Origin: Phyllobacterium sp. YR531
Lineage (GTDB): Bacteria > Pseudomonadota > Alphaproteobacteria > Rhizobiales > Rhizobiaceae
Length of the DNA stretch: 64,000 nucleotides
Direction: 5' to 3'
NCBI RefSeq assembly: GCF_000282595.1
Contig: NZ_AKIZ01000018.1
Span: forward strand, 1 to 64,000
Under the pieces are notes generated by a model. The model did not search any database. It worked only from the letters and a program-made list of their open reading frames with translations, and was not told where the DNA came from. Positions 50,843-58,730 of the stretch are shown here, piece after piece (position 1 is the first letter of the stretch; each line of letters begins with the position of its first letter). Both the position numbers and the translations under genes were made by a program.

Positions 50843-51085
50843 TCAAATCTCGCTGGTCTCGGTGCCAACGGTATCAAAAGGGAGATGCCGCGTCCGTTGG
50901 CATAGGACGAGGTTTGAACGATCCCAGCGATCTAGCTCGTTGACTGGGTACAGAACCGCTTTGCCGATTTTAATGAACGAAGGCCCGATCCTCTTCGATC
51001 GCCAGTTGCGCAACGTGCCCTCGCTGATCTGGTTGCGATAGCGCTTAATGACTTCGTCGAGCGTCAGGTAAAGAGGAGCAGACAC
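50843..51085 (-). CDS. AlpA/excisionase-like helix-turn-helix protein
   Basis: 80 aa from a GTG at 51085; longer frames to 51151 start inside the palindrome and lack a site. L-Y-L-T-L-D-E-V-x-x-R-Y-R ... G-T-L-R-N-W-R-S-K-R-I-G-P-S-F-I-K-I-G ... Y-P-V-x-E-L-D-R-W is the MerR-like HTH of the excisionase/AlpA (HTH_17) family. Such proteins act as excisionases or activators of integrase genes in mobile elements. Control by the palindrome at 51117-51135 is likely. No integrase is near. Confidence 0.8.
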   Translation of the reverse strand: MSAPLYLTLDEVIKRYRNQISEGTLRNWRSKRIGPSFIKIGKAVLYPVNELDRWDRSNLVLCQRTRHLPFDTVGTETSEI

Positions 51086-51110
51086 AAATTTTCCCAGGCT
51101 TCCGTTATCC

Positions 51111-51135
51111 GTTATAGTGCAACAGGTTGTTGCAC
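51111..51135 (-). promoter_or_regulatory. Palindrome and -10 box in the divergent promoter region
   Basis: GTGCAAC (51117-51123), spacer AGGTT and GTTGCAC (51129-51135) form a perfect 7-bp inverted repeat. Directly beside it, TATAAC on the minus strand (51116-51111) is a good -10 box for the HTH gene at 51085. A protein bound there would block RNA polymerase, so this looks like an autorepression site. The -35 region lies inside the palindrome. Confidence 0.6.
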
Positions 51136-51256
51136 CATGGCGGGCGATCACACGAGGCGATGCCTAAGAGGATCCTGTGGGCGATTGGGGCTCAACAATC
51201 CTGCGGTCGCATTGGCCGTCCGAGGAGGCAGACGGGAGACCATCGAAGGAATCACT

Positions 51257-52483
51257 GTGGCAAGGGTTTTTACGCGCGAAGAATTTTACGAACTCGTCTG
51301 GTCCAAGCCGTTGACGCATTTGGCAAAGGAGTTCGCGATCTCCGATGTCGCGCTTCACAAGATCTGTAGGAAGCATGACATCCCTAATCCACCGCTTGGC
51401 TGGTGGGCGAAGAAGGCAGCCGGGAAGAAGGTTAAGCAAGCGCCCCTGCCGAAGGCTAAGGCGGGGAGTGCTGACAGGATCACAATTGCAAATGCGGACC
51501 TCAGCCGTGAAGCTGCCGCGCTTGCCGGCGTGCGCGAACAGGCACGTATCCTCGCGTCTGAAGGCGATGATAGTCAATCAGCCCCGCCGCACGCGGTTAT
51601 CGAGCGGACGCTCGCCGGGCTCAGAAAGGCGAAGCCATCCGATATCGGTATCGTCGCTGCTGACAGGCCTGGACTCATCAAGTGTGAGGTGGCGTCGGCG
51701 TCAATCGACCGTCTTGCCATCGCCCTGCAGCGGATTGTCCGGGCAGCAGAACTTCAAGGCTTCGAACTCGTCGCAGGCGAGGGCTTAGCGAAATTCAAAT
51801 CCGAAAACGAGACGGTTGGCTTCTCGATCACAGAAACAATCAGGCGGGAGAAACATGTACTAACCGATGCCGAGCGGGCCAAAGAGGAGGCTTGGGAACG
51901 AAAGAGAGATCGCGCGGCGCACCGCAACTCCTGGGACAACGTTTTCTTTGATAAGCCTCGCTTTCCAGAGTGGGACTACCATCCAACCGGCCAGCTCTCG
52001 TTTGAGTTCGAGCAGGTATATGTTTTCCGGGGCTCTGCGCCGCGCCGGAGCTTCCGCGACGCCAAGGTCCAGCGACTGGAGAATATGGCCAGTGACATCG
52101 CTGTCGGTCTTGCGGTGCTTGCCGCAGCGAAAACTGAAGATCGGCTCAGGCGGGAAGCAGAGCAGCGAAGGATCGAGGAAGAGCGTCGTCGCCGCGAACT
52201 GGCGGCGCGTATCAAACATGTTGAGGATCGCCGCACCGCCGGACTGAGCACGGTTCTCGCCGAACTTGACGAACTGGATCGGCTTCGTCGTCTCATCGTT
52301 ATGCTCACCGAGGAGATTCCGGCCGAGCCGAGCCCAAGATTATCGGCGTTTCTGGCCTGGGCGATGGAGCATTTGGCGAAGCGTGAGGCTCGCCTATCAC
52401 CGCGGGCGATGGAGGAGCGTTTCGAAGCGGAGCGCTTATTCGGCGACGATGACGATCACGGCTTCACGCCCTCGCGGTGGTAG
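51257..52483 (+). CDS. Protein of unknown function with N-terminal HTH and coiled coil
   Basis: 408 aa from a GTG at 51257 (GAAGGA six bases upstream); a frame open to 51137 runs through the palindrome. The N-terminus (E-E-F-Y-E-L-V-W-S-K-P-L-T-H-L-A-K-E-F-A-I-S-D-V-A-L-H-K-I-C) reads as a helix-turn-helix, followed by P-N-P-P-L-G-W-W-A-K. A charged E/R-rich coiled coil lies at about 310-355. I recognise no enzymatic motif. The same protein type is common in mobile elements; a role in the element is likely but unproved. Confidence 0.75.
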   Translation: MARVFTREEFYELVWSKPLTHLAKEFAISDVALHKICRKHDIPNPPLGWWAKKAAGKKVKQAPLPKAKAGSADRITIANADLSREAAALAGVREQARILASEGDDSQSAPPHAVIERTLAGLRKAKPSDIGIVAADRPGLIKCEVASASIDRLAIALQRIVRAAELQGFELVAGEGLAKFKSENETVGFSITETIRREKHVLTDAERAKEEAWERKRDRAAHRNSWDNVFFDKPRFPEWDYHPTGQLSFEFEQVYVFRGSAPRRSFRDAKVQRLENMASDIAVGLAVLAAAKTEDRLRREAEQRRIEEERRRRELAARIKHVEDRRTAGLSTVLAELDELDRLRRLIVMLTEEIPAEPSPRLSAFLAWAMEHLAKREARLSPRAMEERFEAERLFGDDDDHGFTPSRW

Positions 52484-52512
52484 GCTGGCGAGAGTGAGGA
52501 AGTCTCGATAGG

Positions 52513-52686
52513 TTATTGACGGCGCGGCAGGCGAGGGCCGATGCTTTTGGCCGAGGGCTGGTCGTCTGGCGCTTTGTCGCGCTGAGGGAACGGCACAGTT
52601 CGACGCAACGCGTGATATCGCCTCTCGATTTCTTTCTGCTGGGCCGGTGGAAGATCGGCCATGACTTCGTCGATCGTGCGAGGCAT
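52513..52686 (-). CDS. Short protein resembling the N-terminus of XRE-family antitoxins
   Basis: 57 aa from ATG 52686. The start M-P-R-T-I-D-E-V-M-A-D-L-P-P-A-Q-Q-K-E-I-E-R-R is like the helix that precedes the HTH in HigA-type antitoxins, but the HTH itself is missing: the rest is basic and proline-rich. It may be a degenerate antitoxin, or a small unrelated protein. It follows the DUF2188 gene by 40 bases on the same strand. Confidence 0.5.
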   Translation of the reverse strand: MPRTIDEVMADLPPAQQKEIERRYHALRRTVPFPQRDKAPDDQPSAKSIGPRLPRRQ

Positions 52687-52726
52687 GTGGGTTGCTTTCG
52701 TTGAAGTGCCGGGAGGTGGATACGAA

Positions 52727-52972
52727 TTAGCCCGGCGATTTCTTGGGATCGGCAGCACGCGGATAAGTCCGCTCTTCTTGAAATTGACCATCGACCTTCT
52801 GGATCTTGACCGATCCTCCGTCCTTGCCGACAGCCTTCTCGAGGGCGCCGCCTTTGGTCGCATCGGATTTGGTGTCGAAGCTCGCCGCAGGACGACTCGC
52901 GCCGTCTTTGGTCAAATCCCAGCGATCTTTCTTCTCGTTATGCGTAAGCGTGAATTTCGGCAGCTTGGCCAT
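52727..52972 (-). CDS. DUF2188 domain protein, copy 1
   Basis: 81 aa from ATG 52972 with a strong AGGAGG Shine-Dalgarno. The pattern W-D-L-T-K-D-G-A-S-R-P-A-A-S-F-D-T-K-S-D-A ... G-S-V-K-I-Q-K-V-D-G resembles DUF2188, a small protein family of unknown function. A second DUF2188 gene leads the CBASS operon at 63577-63798. Its promoter region is shared with the divergent abiE operon. Confidence 0.75.
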   Translation of the reverse strand: MAKLPKFTLTHNEKKDRWDLTKDGASRPAASFDTKSDATKGGALEKAVGKDGGSVKIQKVDGQFQEERTYPRAADPKKSPG

Positions 52973-53026
52973 TTCCTCCTCCAGAAGCGTTCCATCTCCT
53001 TGGTTTGAATATTGCGCTTTTATGCC

Positions 53027-53105
53027 TACCATTGATGGGTCGAAAATGCGGAATCCCGAACTTGTCCTTCGGTTTAGACTCATGCTATTTTCACCCACTA
53101 ATGGT
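53027..53105 (+). promoter_or_regulatory. abiE promoter with paired operator
   Basis: Site 1 ACCATTGATGGGT (53028-53040) and site 2 ACCCACTAATGGT (53093-53105) are inverse complements with two mismatches, 65 bases apart, each followed by GTCGAAAA or GTCAAAA. Between them TTGTCC (53062-53067), an 18-base spacer and an extended -10 TGCTATTTT (53083-53091) form a promoter. The transcript would start only a few bases before or at the ATG 53101, and site 2 covers the start codon. AbiEi antitoxins autorepress, which fits. Confidence 0.7.
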
Positions 53106-53892
53106 AGGTCAAAAGAACGAAAAGATAAACCAACTTCATCGCCTGCTCCCCGAGGGGCTGGTGGTTGACACCGCTTGGCTGGAAAAACACGGCTATCGTC
53201 GGCAGTGGCGCGAAAAATACGTGGCGCAGGGCTGGCTCGAAGGTGTCGTTCGTGGCGTCTATCAGCGACCGACCGGCAACGTTGATCAGGCGATAGCCTG
53301 GCAGCGCGTGATCATCTCGCTCCAGCGACTTCTGGACAAATCCGTGCACGTCGGCGGCCGCAGCGCTCTCGAGCTACAAGGCCTGACGCACTACCTCCGC
53401 TTTTCGGGCAAGCCAGAAATCCATCTGTATGCCTACGGCAGTCTGCCTGGCTGGGTAGATCGGATACCGACCGACGCTCAGTTCGTCGAACATAAGGCAG
53501 ACAAGCTCTTCGATGCCGACGCACCTGGAAGGACGCGCCTGGCATGGGGACACTGGGGGTGGGAGCTCGATGTCTCCGCGCCGGAGCGCGCGCTTTGCGA
53601 ACTTCTTGACCTGCTCCCGTCCCGGGAGACGTTCCATCAGGCCGACGTCCTAATGGAGTCGGTTCGCACGCTGAGCCCGAAGCGGGTTCAGGCCGTGCTG
53701 GAAGCGTGTCGGAGCGTGAAGGTGAAGAGGCTGTTTCTCTGGTTCGCCGAACGGCATGCTCATCCATGGTTCGGCCGACTTGATCTCAAGCGTATCGACC
53801 TTGGTCGCGGCAAGCGTCAGATCGTGGTCGGCGGTCGGCTGGACAGCAAGTATCAGATCACTGTGCCGGAGACACTCGATGCCGGCGTCTGA
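53101..53892 (+). CDS. abiEi: AbiEi-family antitoxin
   Basis: 263 aa from ATG 53101; a longer frame from 53005 crosses the promoter and is rejected. N-terminal winged-helix (residues about 5-60: L-E-K-H-G-Y-R-R-Q-W-R-E-K-Y-V-A-Q-G-W-L-E) followed by the AbiEi C-terminal domain (V-G-G-R-S-A-L-E-L-Q-G). Type IV toxin-antitoxin pair; the antitoxin represses its own promoter and does not bind the toxin. It has no Shine-Dalgarno because the message is probably leaderless. It overlaps abiEii by 14 bases. Confidence 0.92.
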   Translation: MVGQKNEKINQLHRLLPEGLVVDTAWLEKHGYRRQWREKYVAQGWLEGVVRGVYQRPTGNVDQAIAWQRVIISLQRLLDKSVHVGGRSALELQGLTHYLRFSGKPEIHLYAYGSLPGWVDRIPTDAQFVEHKADKLFDADAPGRTRLAWGHWGWELDVSAPERALCELLDLLPSRETFHQADVLMESVRTLSPKRVQAVLEACRSVKVKRLFLWFAERHAHPWFGRLDLKRIDLGRGKRQIVVGGRLDSKYQITVPETLDAGV

Positions 53893-54796
53893 AGCTTACC
53901 GCGCGCAAGTCAGTCTCCTCGTTCGGGTTCTGCCACTCGTTGCTGAGGAGGATGTCTTCGCATTGAAGGGCGGCACGGCCATCAATCTCTTTGTCAGAGA
54001 CCTTCCACGCCTGTCGGTCGATATCGATCTGACCTATCTGCCGGTCGAGGATCGTGCGAAGTCCCTCGCCAATATCGATGCCGCCATACGACGGATTGCT
54101 GCTCGAATAGCGGAGAGTGTACCGCGTAGCCGCACCCAGGCCGTGCCGCTGCACAGCGAAGGCGCAGCCACAAAGGTGCTGGTTGCCTCCGACGGCGTGC
54201 AGATCAAGATCGAGGTGACGCCCGTCATTCGTGGCTGCGTCTACTCTCCCGAGGCACGGGCGGTTTGCGACCAGGTCGAAGAGCTCTTCGGCTATGCCGA
54301 GGTGCCTGTTGTGTCCTTCCCGGACCTCTACGCCGGCAAGATCGTTGCCGCCTTGGATCGGCAGCATCCGCGAGATCTGTTCGACGTCAGGGATCTGCTC
54401 GCGAATGAGGGAATATCCGATGAGCTACGGCGCGCCTTCATTGTCTACATCCTGAGCCACAACAGGCCGATGGGCGAAGTCTTGGCGCCGACGCGCAAAG
54501 ACTTACGCCATGAGTTTGACGCGGGGTTTGCCGGCATGACGGAAGACCCCGTGACCCTGGAGGCGTTGTACGATGCTCGTGAAGCTCTAATCGCCGATGT
54601 CGTTGGCAAGATGCCTGCCGAGCACCGGCGCTTTCTTCTGTCCTTCAAGGCCGGCGAGCCAGAGTGGGACTTGCTAGGAGTGCCTGGAGCCGCGGACTTG
54701 CCGGCGGTACGCTGGAAGGTCGACAACTTGGCCAAACTTTCGGAGGGCCGACGCGAAAAGCTGTTGTCTGATCTCGGGCGGGTGCTCGCGACATGA
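53879..54796 (+). CDS. abiEii: AbiEii-family nucleotidyltransferase toxin
   Basis: 305 aa from ATG 53879, which overlaps the abiEi stop by 14 bases. DNA polymerase-beta-type nucleotidyltransferase (DUF1814): motif I L-K-G-G-T-A-I-N-L-F with S-V-D-I-D-L-T (metal Asp pair), motif III I-K-I-E-V-T-P, motif IV K-I-V-A-A-L-D-R-Q-H-P-R-D-L-F-D. AbiEii/MenT toxins add nucleotides to tRNA or are GTP-dependent; here the target is not known. Motifs look intact, so it should be active. Confidence 0.93.
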   Translation: MPASEAYRAQVSLLVRVLPLVAEEDVFALKGGTAINLFVRDLPRLSVDIDLTYLPVEDRAKSLANIDAAIRRIAARIAESVPRSRTQAVPLHSEGAATKVLVASDGVQIKIEVTPVIRGCVYSPEARAVCDQVEELFGYAEVPVVSFPDLYAGKIVAALDRQHPRDLFDVRDLLANEGISDELRRAFIVYILSHNRPMGEVLAPTRKDLRHEFDAGFAGMTEDPVTLEALYDAREALIADVVGKMPAEHRRFLLSFKAGEPEWDLLGVPGAADLPAVRWKVDNLAKLSEGRREKLLSDLGRVLAT

Positions 54797-54954
54797 GATA
54801 CAGAGGAGGCGTGGGGAGCGCCGAAGTGAAAAGGAACAAGACGACGATCTGCAGGCTATGCTCGGCAGTAGTTGGCTCTCGGGCTGCGGCGCTGACGATG
54901 TGGATTGCTAGAGCGTCGGTGCTTCAAAACACAGCCGAGTTGAGAGGCTAGACC

Positions 54955-55887
54955 ATGGTCCGTCTCTTCGTCGGCGTTACGGACAAAGCCTGGTTCGATC
55001 AGTTGAGCGCCTCTGTTCCCCATGACGAAGTCAATTTCTGGCAGCCCAGTGGGACGACGCAGTTTCGCGCGCTTCAGCCCGGCGAAATATTCCTCTTCAA
55101 GCTGCATGCGCCAAACAACTTCATCGTTGGCGGTGGCATTTTCGGTCACGCGTCAATCGCGCCGCTGTCTCTGGCGTGGGAAGCCTTTGGCCTTAAGAAC
55201 GGCGTTTCCAGTCGCTCTGAAATGCGGGCGCGAATTGCGAGCTATCGCCGGGATCCAATTGCTCTGGATGATAAACAGGATCCCGTCATTGGTTGTCGGA
55301 TACTGACCCAACCGTTCTTTTGGCCGAGGGAGCTCTGGCTGCCTGTTCCGGAGAGCTGGTCGCCAAACATCGTGACCGGCAAGGGATTCAGCGCAGAGGA
55401 AGGGGATGGGCAATATCTATGGTCCGCAGTCACAGAGCGATTGAACTCGGTTCCTGAGATACGAAATACAGAGCCTGTCATGGCTGAGCGCTTCGGCAAG
55501 CCGACGCTGATCAAGCCGAGATTAGGGCAGGGCGCGTTTCGCCTGACGATCACTGATAGCTATGAACGCCGTTGCGCCGTCTCGGGTGAAAAGACCCTGC
55601 CGATTTTGGATGCGGCCCACATCCGCGCTTTCGAGGCTGGTGGAGAGCACGCAGCTTCGAACGGTTTGCTCCTTCGCACTGACATCCATCGGCTTTTCGA
55701 CCTCGGATATGTGACTGTCTCACCGGATCACCGGTTCGAGGTCAGTGGCCGTCTGAAAGCTGATTTCGATAACGGTCGGCACTACTATGACCTTCACGGA
55801 ACTCCCATTCGCGCTCCCAATAACCGATATGCTGCGCCGTCAGCCGACGCGTTGTCGTGGCATCGAGAGCACAGGTATCTGGGATGA
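54955..55887 (+). CDS. HNH endonuclease with N-terminal PUA/EVE-like domain
   Basis: 310 aa with GAGAGG upstream. C-terminal HNH_2 motif: C-A-V-S-G-E ... D-A-A-H-I-R-A-F-E-A-G-G-E-H-A-A-S-N-G-L-L-L-R-T-D-I-H-R-L-F-D (about 205-260). The N-terminal ~130 residues (E-I-F-L-F-K-L-H-A-P, F-I-V-G-G-G) resemble PUA/EVE-like domains that in other HNH enzymes recognise modified bases. The likely role is cleaving modified DNA, for instance from phages; unproved. A second HNH gene follows 45 bases later. Confidence 0.82.
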   Translation: MVRLFVGVTDKAWFDQLSASVPHDEVNFWQPSGTTQFRALQPGEIFLFKLHAPNNFIVGGGIFGHASIAPLSLAWEAFGLKNGVSSRSEMRARIASYRRDPIALDDKQDPVIGCRILTQPFFWPRELWLPVPESWSPNIVTGKGFSAEEGDGQYLWSAVTERLNSVPEIRNTEPVMAERFGKPTLIKPRLGQGAFRLTITDSYERRCAVSGEKTLPILDAAHIRAFEAGGEHAASNGLLLRTDIHRLFDLGYVTVSPDHRFEVSGRLKADFDNGRHYYDLHGTPIRAPNNRYAAPSADALSWHREHRYLG

Positions 55888-55932
55888 ACGCTTCTCTCAT
55901 AACCGGGCTTTTGCTGCCGACTGGACGACGCC

Positions 55933-56856
55933 ATGAGTGACGCTCCGATAGATGCGCGCATCCGATTGGCCGCCGTCGAGCACATCAAACGTGCCAGCGC
56001 TGGTGGGGTAATCACGGCAGACGACTTACGGGCGGGATTTCTTGTCGATGGGCAGCGAGTTCCGCTGATCAACCCCCAGCGAGGAATATTCAAGCCGGCG
56101 TCCATGAAGTATTTGCTCAGTGTGCGAACCGTCTATCCGCGAACTGGCGCGCGTGTTTGGTATGACGATCAGCGTAAGGTTCATGCACAAATTGAGCGTG
56201 GCGATGAGCTCATTGACTATGCGTTCATGGGTACGGACGCAGGTGCTGCTGACAATCGGTGGCTGCGCGAAGCACGAGATGGTCAAATTCCCATCCTCTA
56301 CTTCCTTGGTGTCGCGCCTCAGCGCTACACATTCATCTGGCCCACTTATGTCGCCGAATGGTCAGCACCGGATTTGAAGGTACGCCTTGCCTTCGGCGCT
56401 CCAGCCACAACGAATAAGGATTGGTCCATTCCAGATGCGCCGGAGCGACGATACGGTTTGCGGCTGGTTCGGCAGCGTCTTCATCAAGCGACGTTCCGTG
56501 AGGCCATTTTAAGCGCCTACGGCAATAGATGCGCGATCACCGGATTGCCGGAAGCACGACTGCTTGACGCTGCCCACATCATCCCAGACAAAGACGAAGA
56601 ACTCGGACAACCGATCGTCCAAAACGGCCTTCCGCTTTCGAAAATTCATCATGCGGCGTTTGATGCCAATTTGATTGGTATCGATGCAGATTACCGGATT
56701 CATGTGAGCGACGCGCTGCTTTCGATAAACGACGGTCCCATGTTTGAGTATGGGCTTAAAGCTATGGCGGGGCAGCTTATCAAGCTGCCGACCCGTGGCC
56801 AGGACTATCCCGACAAAGGCCGTCTTGAGGAAAGGTTTGCACAGTTTCGGACTTAG
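55933..56856 (+). CDS. HNH endonuclease with N-terminal SRA-like domain
   Basis: 307 aa. C-terminal HNH_2: R-C-A-I-T-G-L-P-E-A-R-L-L-D-A-A-H-I-I-P-D ... N-G-L-P-L-S-K-I-H-H-A-A-F-D (about 195-245). The N-terminal part (F-L-V-D-G-Q-R-V-P-L-I-N-P-Q-R-G-I-F-K-P ... V-W-Y-D-D-Q-R) looks like the SRA/SAD-type domain of methylation-dependent HNH enzymes. Adjacent to another HNH gene and convergent with the CBASS operon. Confidence 0.85.
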   Translation: MSDAPIDARIRLAAVEHIKRASAGGVITADDLRAGFLVDGQRVPLINPQRGIFKPASMKYLLSVRTVYPRTGARVWYDDQRKVHAQIERGDELIDYAFMGTDAGAADNRWLREARDGQIPILYFLGVAPQRYTFIWPTYVAEWSAPDLKVRLAFGAPATTNKDWSIPDAPERRYGLRLVRQRLHQATFREAILSAYGNRCAITGLPEARLLDAAHIIPDKDEELGQPIVQNGLPLSKIHHAAFDANLIGIDADYRIHVSDALLSINDGPMFEYGLKAMAGQLIKLPTRGQDYPDKGRLEERFAQFRT

Positions 56857-56912
56857 TAGCGCTCAATTCACATCGCTCTTTCCGGCGGCGGTAGGAAACG
56901 GCGCTATGCGGT

Positions 56913-58730
56913 CTACGGACGACACACCACATAACCACGCACGCCCATCTCAGTGCAGGCGGAAAAATAGCTCATCAACAACCAGTAGAGCTGAACGAAG
57001 TGCGGTGTGGGCGGTGTTCCGTGCGAAGCGGCCGCAAGCACCTCTTCAACCTGCGCACGGCTCAACGATGATGTCACGATGAAGACGCGTTGAAGCACGT
57101 CCGGTGCGGATCTCACGGCATCAAGTTTCGCGGCGATCTCATCAGGCGATCCGCCCCGGATCATTCTGGCGATCTCAGTTTGCACGCCATTGTTGCGATA
57201 TCGGTCGTTCCAACTCGCAAGTTTGTTGGGTAGCATACTCCCCGGCAAACTCATGCGGCCTAGATTCTTGATGGCTTGGCCCACGGAATCGTGGAACGCC
57301 GACGCACTCAGCGACTGGTTGCCATGCTTGGCATGATAGAAGCTGATCATCGTCGGACTCGTGGCCGTACTCACTCCAATGAAATCCGCCCATTCATCGC
57401 CCAAGTCGTCGCAAAGCAAGACATCATCATTCGCTACTGCATCGACGACTGAGCGAAAGACGGAGTTCGGAGCGAAGGCGACTTGGTCAGCCGCGAATGC
57501 GCCCTTTTCGCTGTCGGCGGTTGCAAGCGAAGCCTCGACGTGCAGATGCGCGAGAAACGCTTCGCCGCCTCCAGCAAGCGCCTCATCTCGAAAGAGCGAG
57601 CCGTCGATATACGCAAGAGCCAAGTCGCTGAAGAGCACCGTGAAGAGATTCTCGCGATCTATGTACCGTGCGAGCGGCATTGCATTAGGATCTTCTCCCA
57701 GAGGAAGGTCTCGGCGTTCTACGGATATGCCGACGAGCGCCGGCAGCTCGAGTCCACGCAGGGCAATTCGGGTGCTGCCTATGCGCAGCGTGGTTACCTG
57801 TGCATCGCCACCGTCGAGCCGAACCTGGTCAACTCCGCCTTCGGTCACAATCGGAAACGGCTGATCCAATGAGGCAAGCACCGCCTCGGCTTCCGTATGT
57901 GACAGTGCCTCTGTAGCGTCACCGCCCGTGCGGACCAAGCGGACACCATCATCGGCACTGAAGAGGACGTCGGAGAGGCCCATGATGTCGATGCCGATGA
58001 AGGTTGGTCGTACGTCGGGCGGGATTGCGGTGAGCTCCAAGGGACGGGCGAAGTTGCGAATAAAGCCTGAAACGGCGCCGTCCTCGAGCCTAAGCAGCGT
58101 CGAGATCTCGGCCACCCAGGCAACCGCGGCTTCGACGTCGGCCCGATCCGAGCGCACCGCAATGCGACCGGTGGTCGGCGTCGCCGAATAGACACCGTCA
58201 GGCCGCCGCACACTGTAGCCCTGCGGGATGAAGCGGCTGGCACTGCTCGTCGCGACCGCATTTTCTAGATCGCGTGCCTCCAGTGTTTTTGAGCGCAGCG
58301 CCAAAGGTGAGATCGACATATTGCGTAGCCGAAGCTTCTCAAAAACTGCATCGTGCCGTGCGATTGCGCGCTCGACGCGCTCGCTCGCGATCTTTCCGAG
58401 GAACGCGCTTTTGAATGACGAGGTGAGATCCAACCCCGACTTGAATAAGGCAATGTGTAGACCGTGTTCGACGATCAGCAGATAGCCGAACACGCGCTCC
58501 GACACACCGGCTTCAGGGGCAAGAAAGGAAGGCGCGCGCTCATAAGAGAAGGAGATCGTGGAATACCGCGCCTCGCCGAGTTGCATACGAACGATGCGAA
58601 ACAGATTCTGCGAAGGGTGACGCGTCTGCGCACGCAAGTTGCGGAAAAGCTGCTCAATGGCCTCGTTAGAGAGAGGCCGCTTGCGCTGATAGAAATAGCC
58701 CGAGCGGCCGATCTCAAGATTTTCGATCAT
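56913..58730 (-). CDS. 605-aa protein of unknown function at the end of the CBASS operon
   Basis: 605 aa; ATG 58730 overlaps the DUF2235 stop by four bases. I recognise no family. The C-terminal quarter has C-D-D-L-G-D-E-W-A-D-F-I (440-451) followed by I-S-F-Y-H-A-K-H-G (462-470) and S-A-S-A-F-H-D-S-V-G-Q-A-I-K-N-L (475-490). This layout, an Asp (D449) then H-x-K (H466-K468) in a beta strand, resembles PD-(D/E)xK-type nuclease domains seen at the ends of some helicases. The rest is mixed alpha/beta with no membrane segments. The convergent HNH gene ends 56 bases away. A nuclease role is inference only. Confidence 0.75.
   Translation of the reverse strand: MIENLEIGRSGYFYQRKRPLSNEAIEQLFRNLRAQTRHPSQNLFRIVRMQLGEARYSTISFSYERAPSFLAPEAGVSERVFGYLLIVEHGLHIALFKSGLDLTSSFKSAFLGKIASERVERAIARHDAVFEKLRLRNMSISPLALRSKTLEARDLENAVATSSASRFIPQGYSVRRPDGVYSATPTTGRIAVRSDRADVEAAVAWVAEISTLLRLEDGAVSGFIRNFARPLELTAIPPDVRPTFIGIDIMGLSDVLFSADDGVRLVRTGGDATEALSHTEAEAVLASLDQPFPIVTEGGVDQVRLDGGDAQVTTLRIGSTRIALRGLELPALVGISVERRDLPLGEDPNAMPLARYIDRENLFTVLFSDLALAYIDGSLFRDEALAGGGEAFLAHLHVEASLATADSEKGAFAADQVAFAPNSVFRSVVDAVANDDVLLCDDLGDEWADFIGVSTATSPTMISFYHAKHGNQSLSASAFHDSVGQAIKNLGRMSLPGSMLPNKLASWNDRYRNNGVQTEIARMIRGGSPDEIAAKLDAVRSAPDVLQRVFIVTSSLSRAQVEEVLAAASHGTPPTPHFVQLYWLLMSYFSACTEMGVRGYVVCRP

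Noticed and set aside
50642-50905. Open frame on the + strand near the island edge
   Set aside because: No ribosome site, overlaps the HTH gene on the other strand and has no recognisable similarity.
53879-54796. AbiEii as a second CD-NTase
   Set aside because: Its motifs (G-G-T-x-I-N, DUF1814 motif IV) belong to the AbiEii/MenT group and it is paired with AbiEi.
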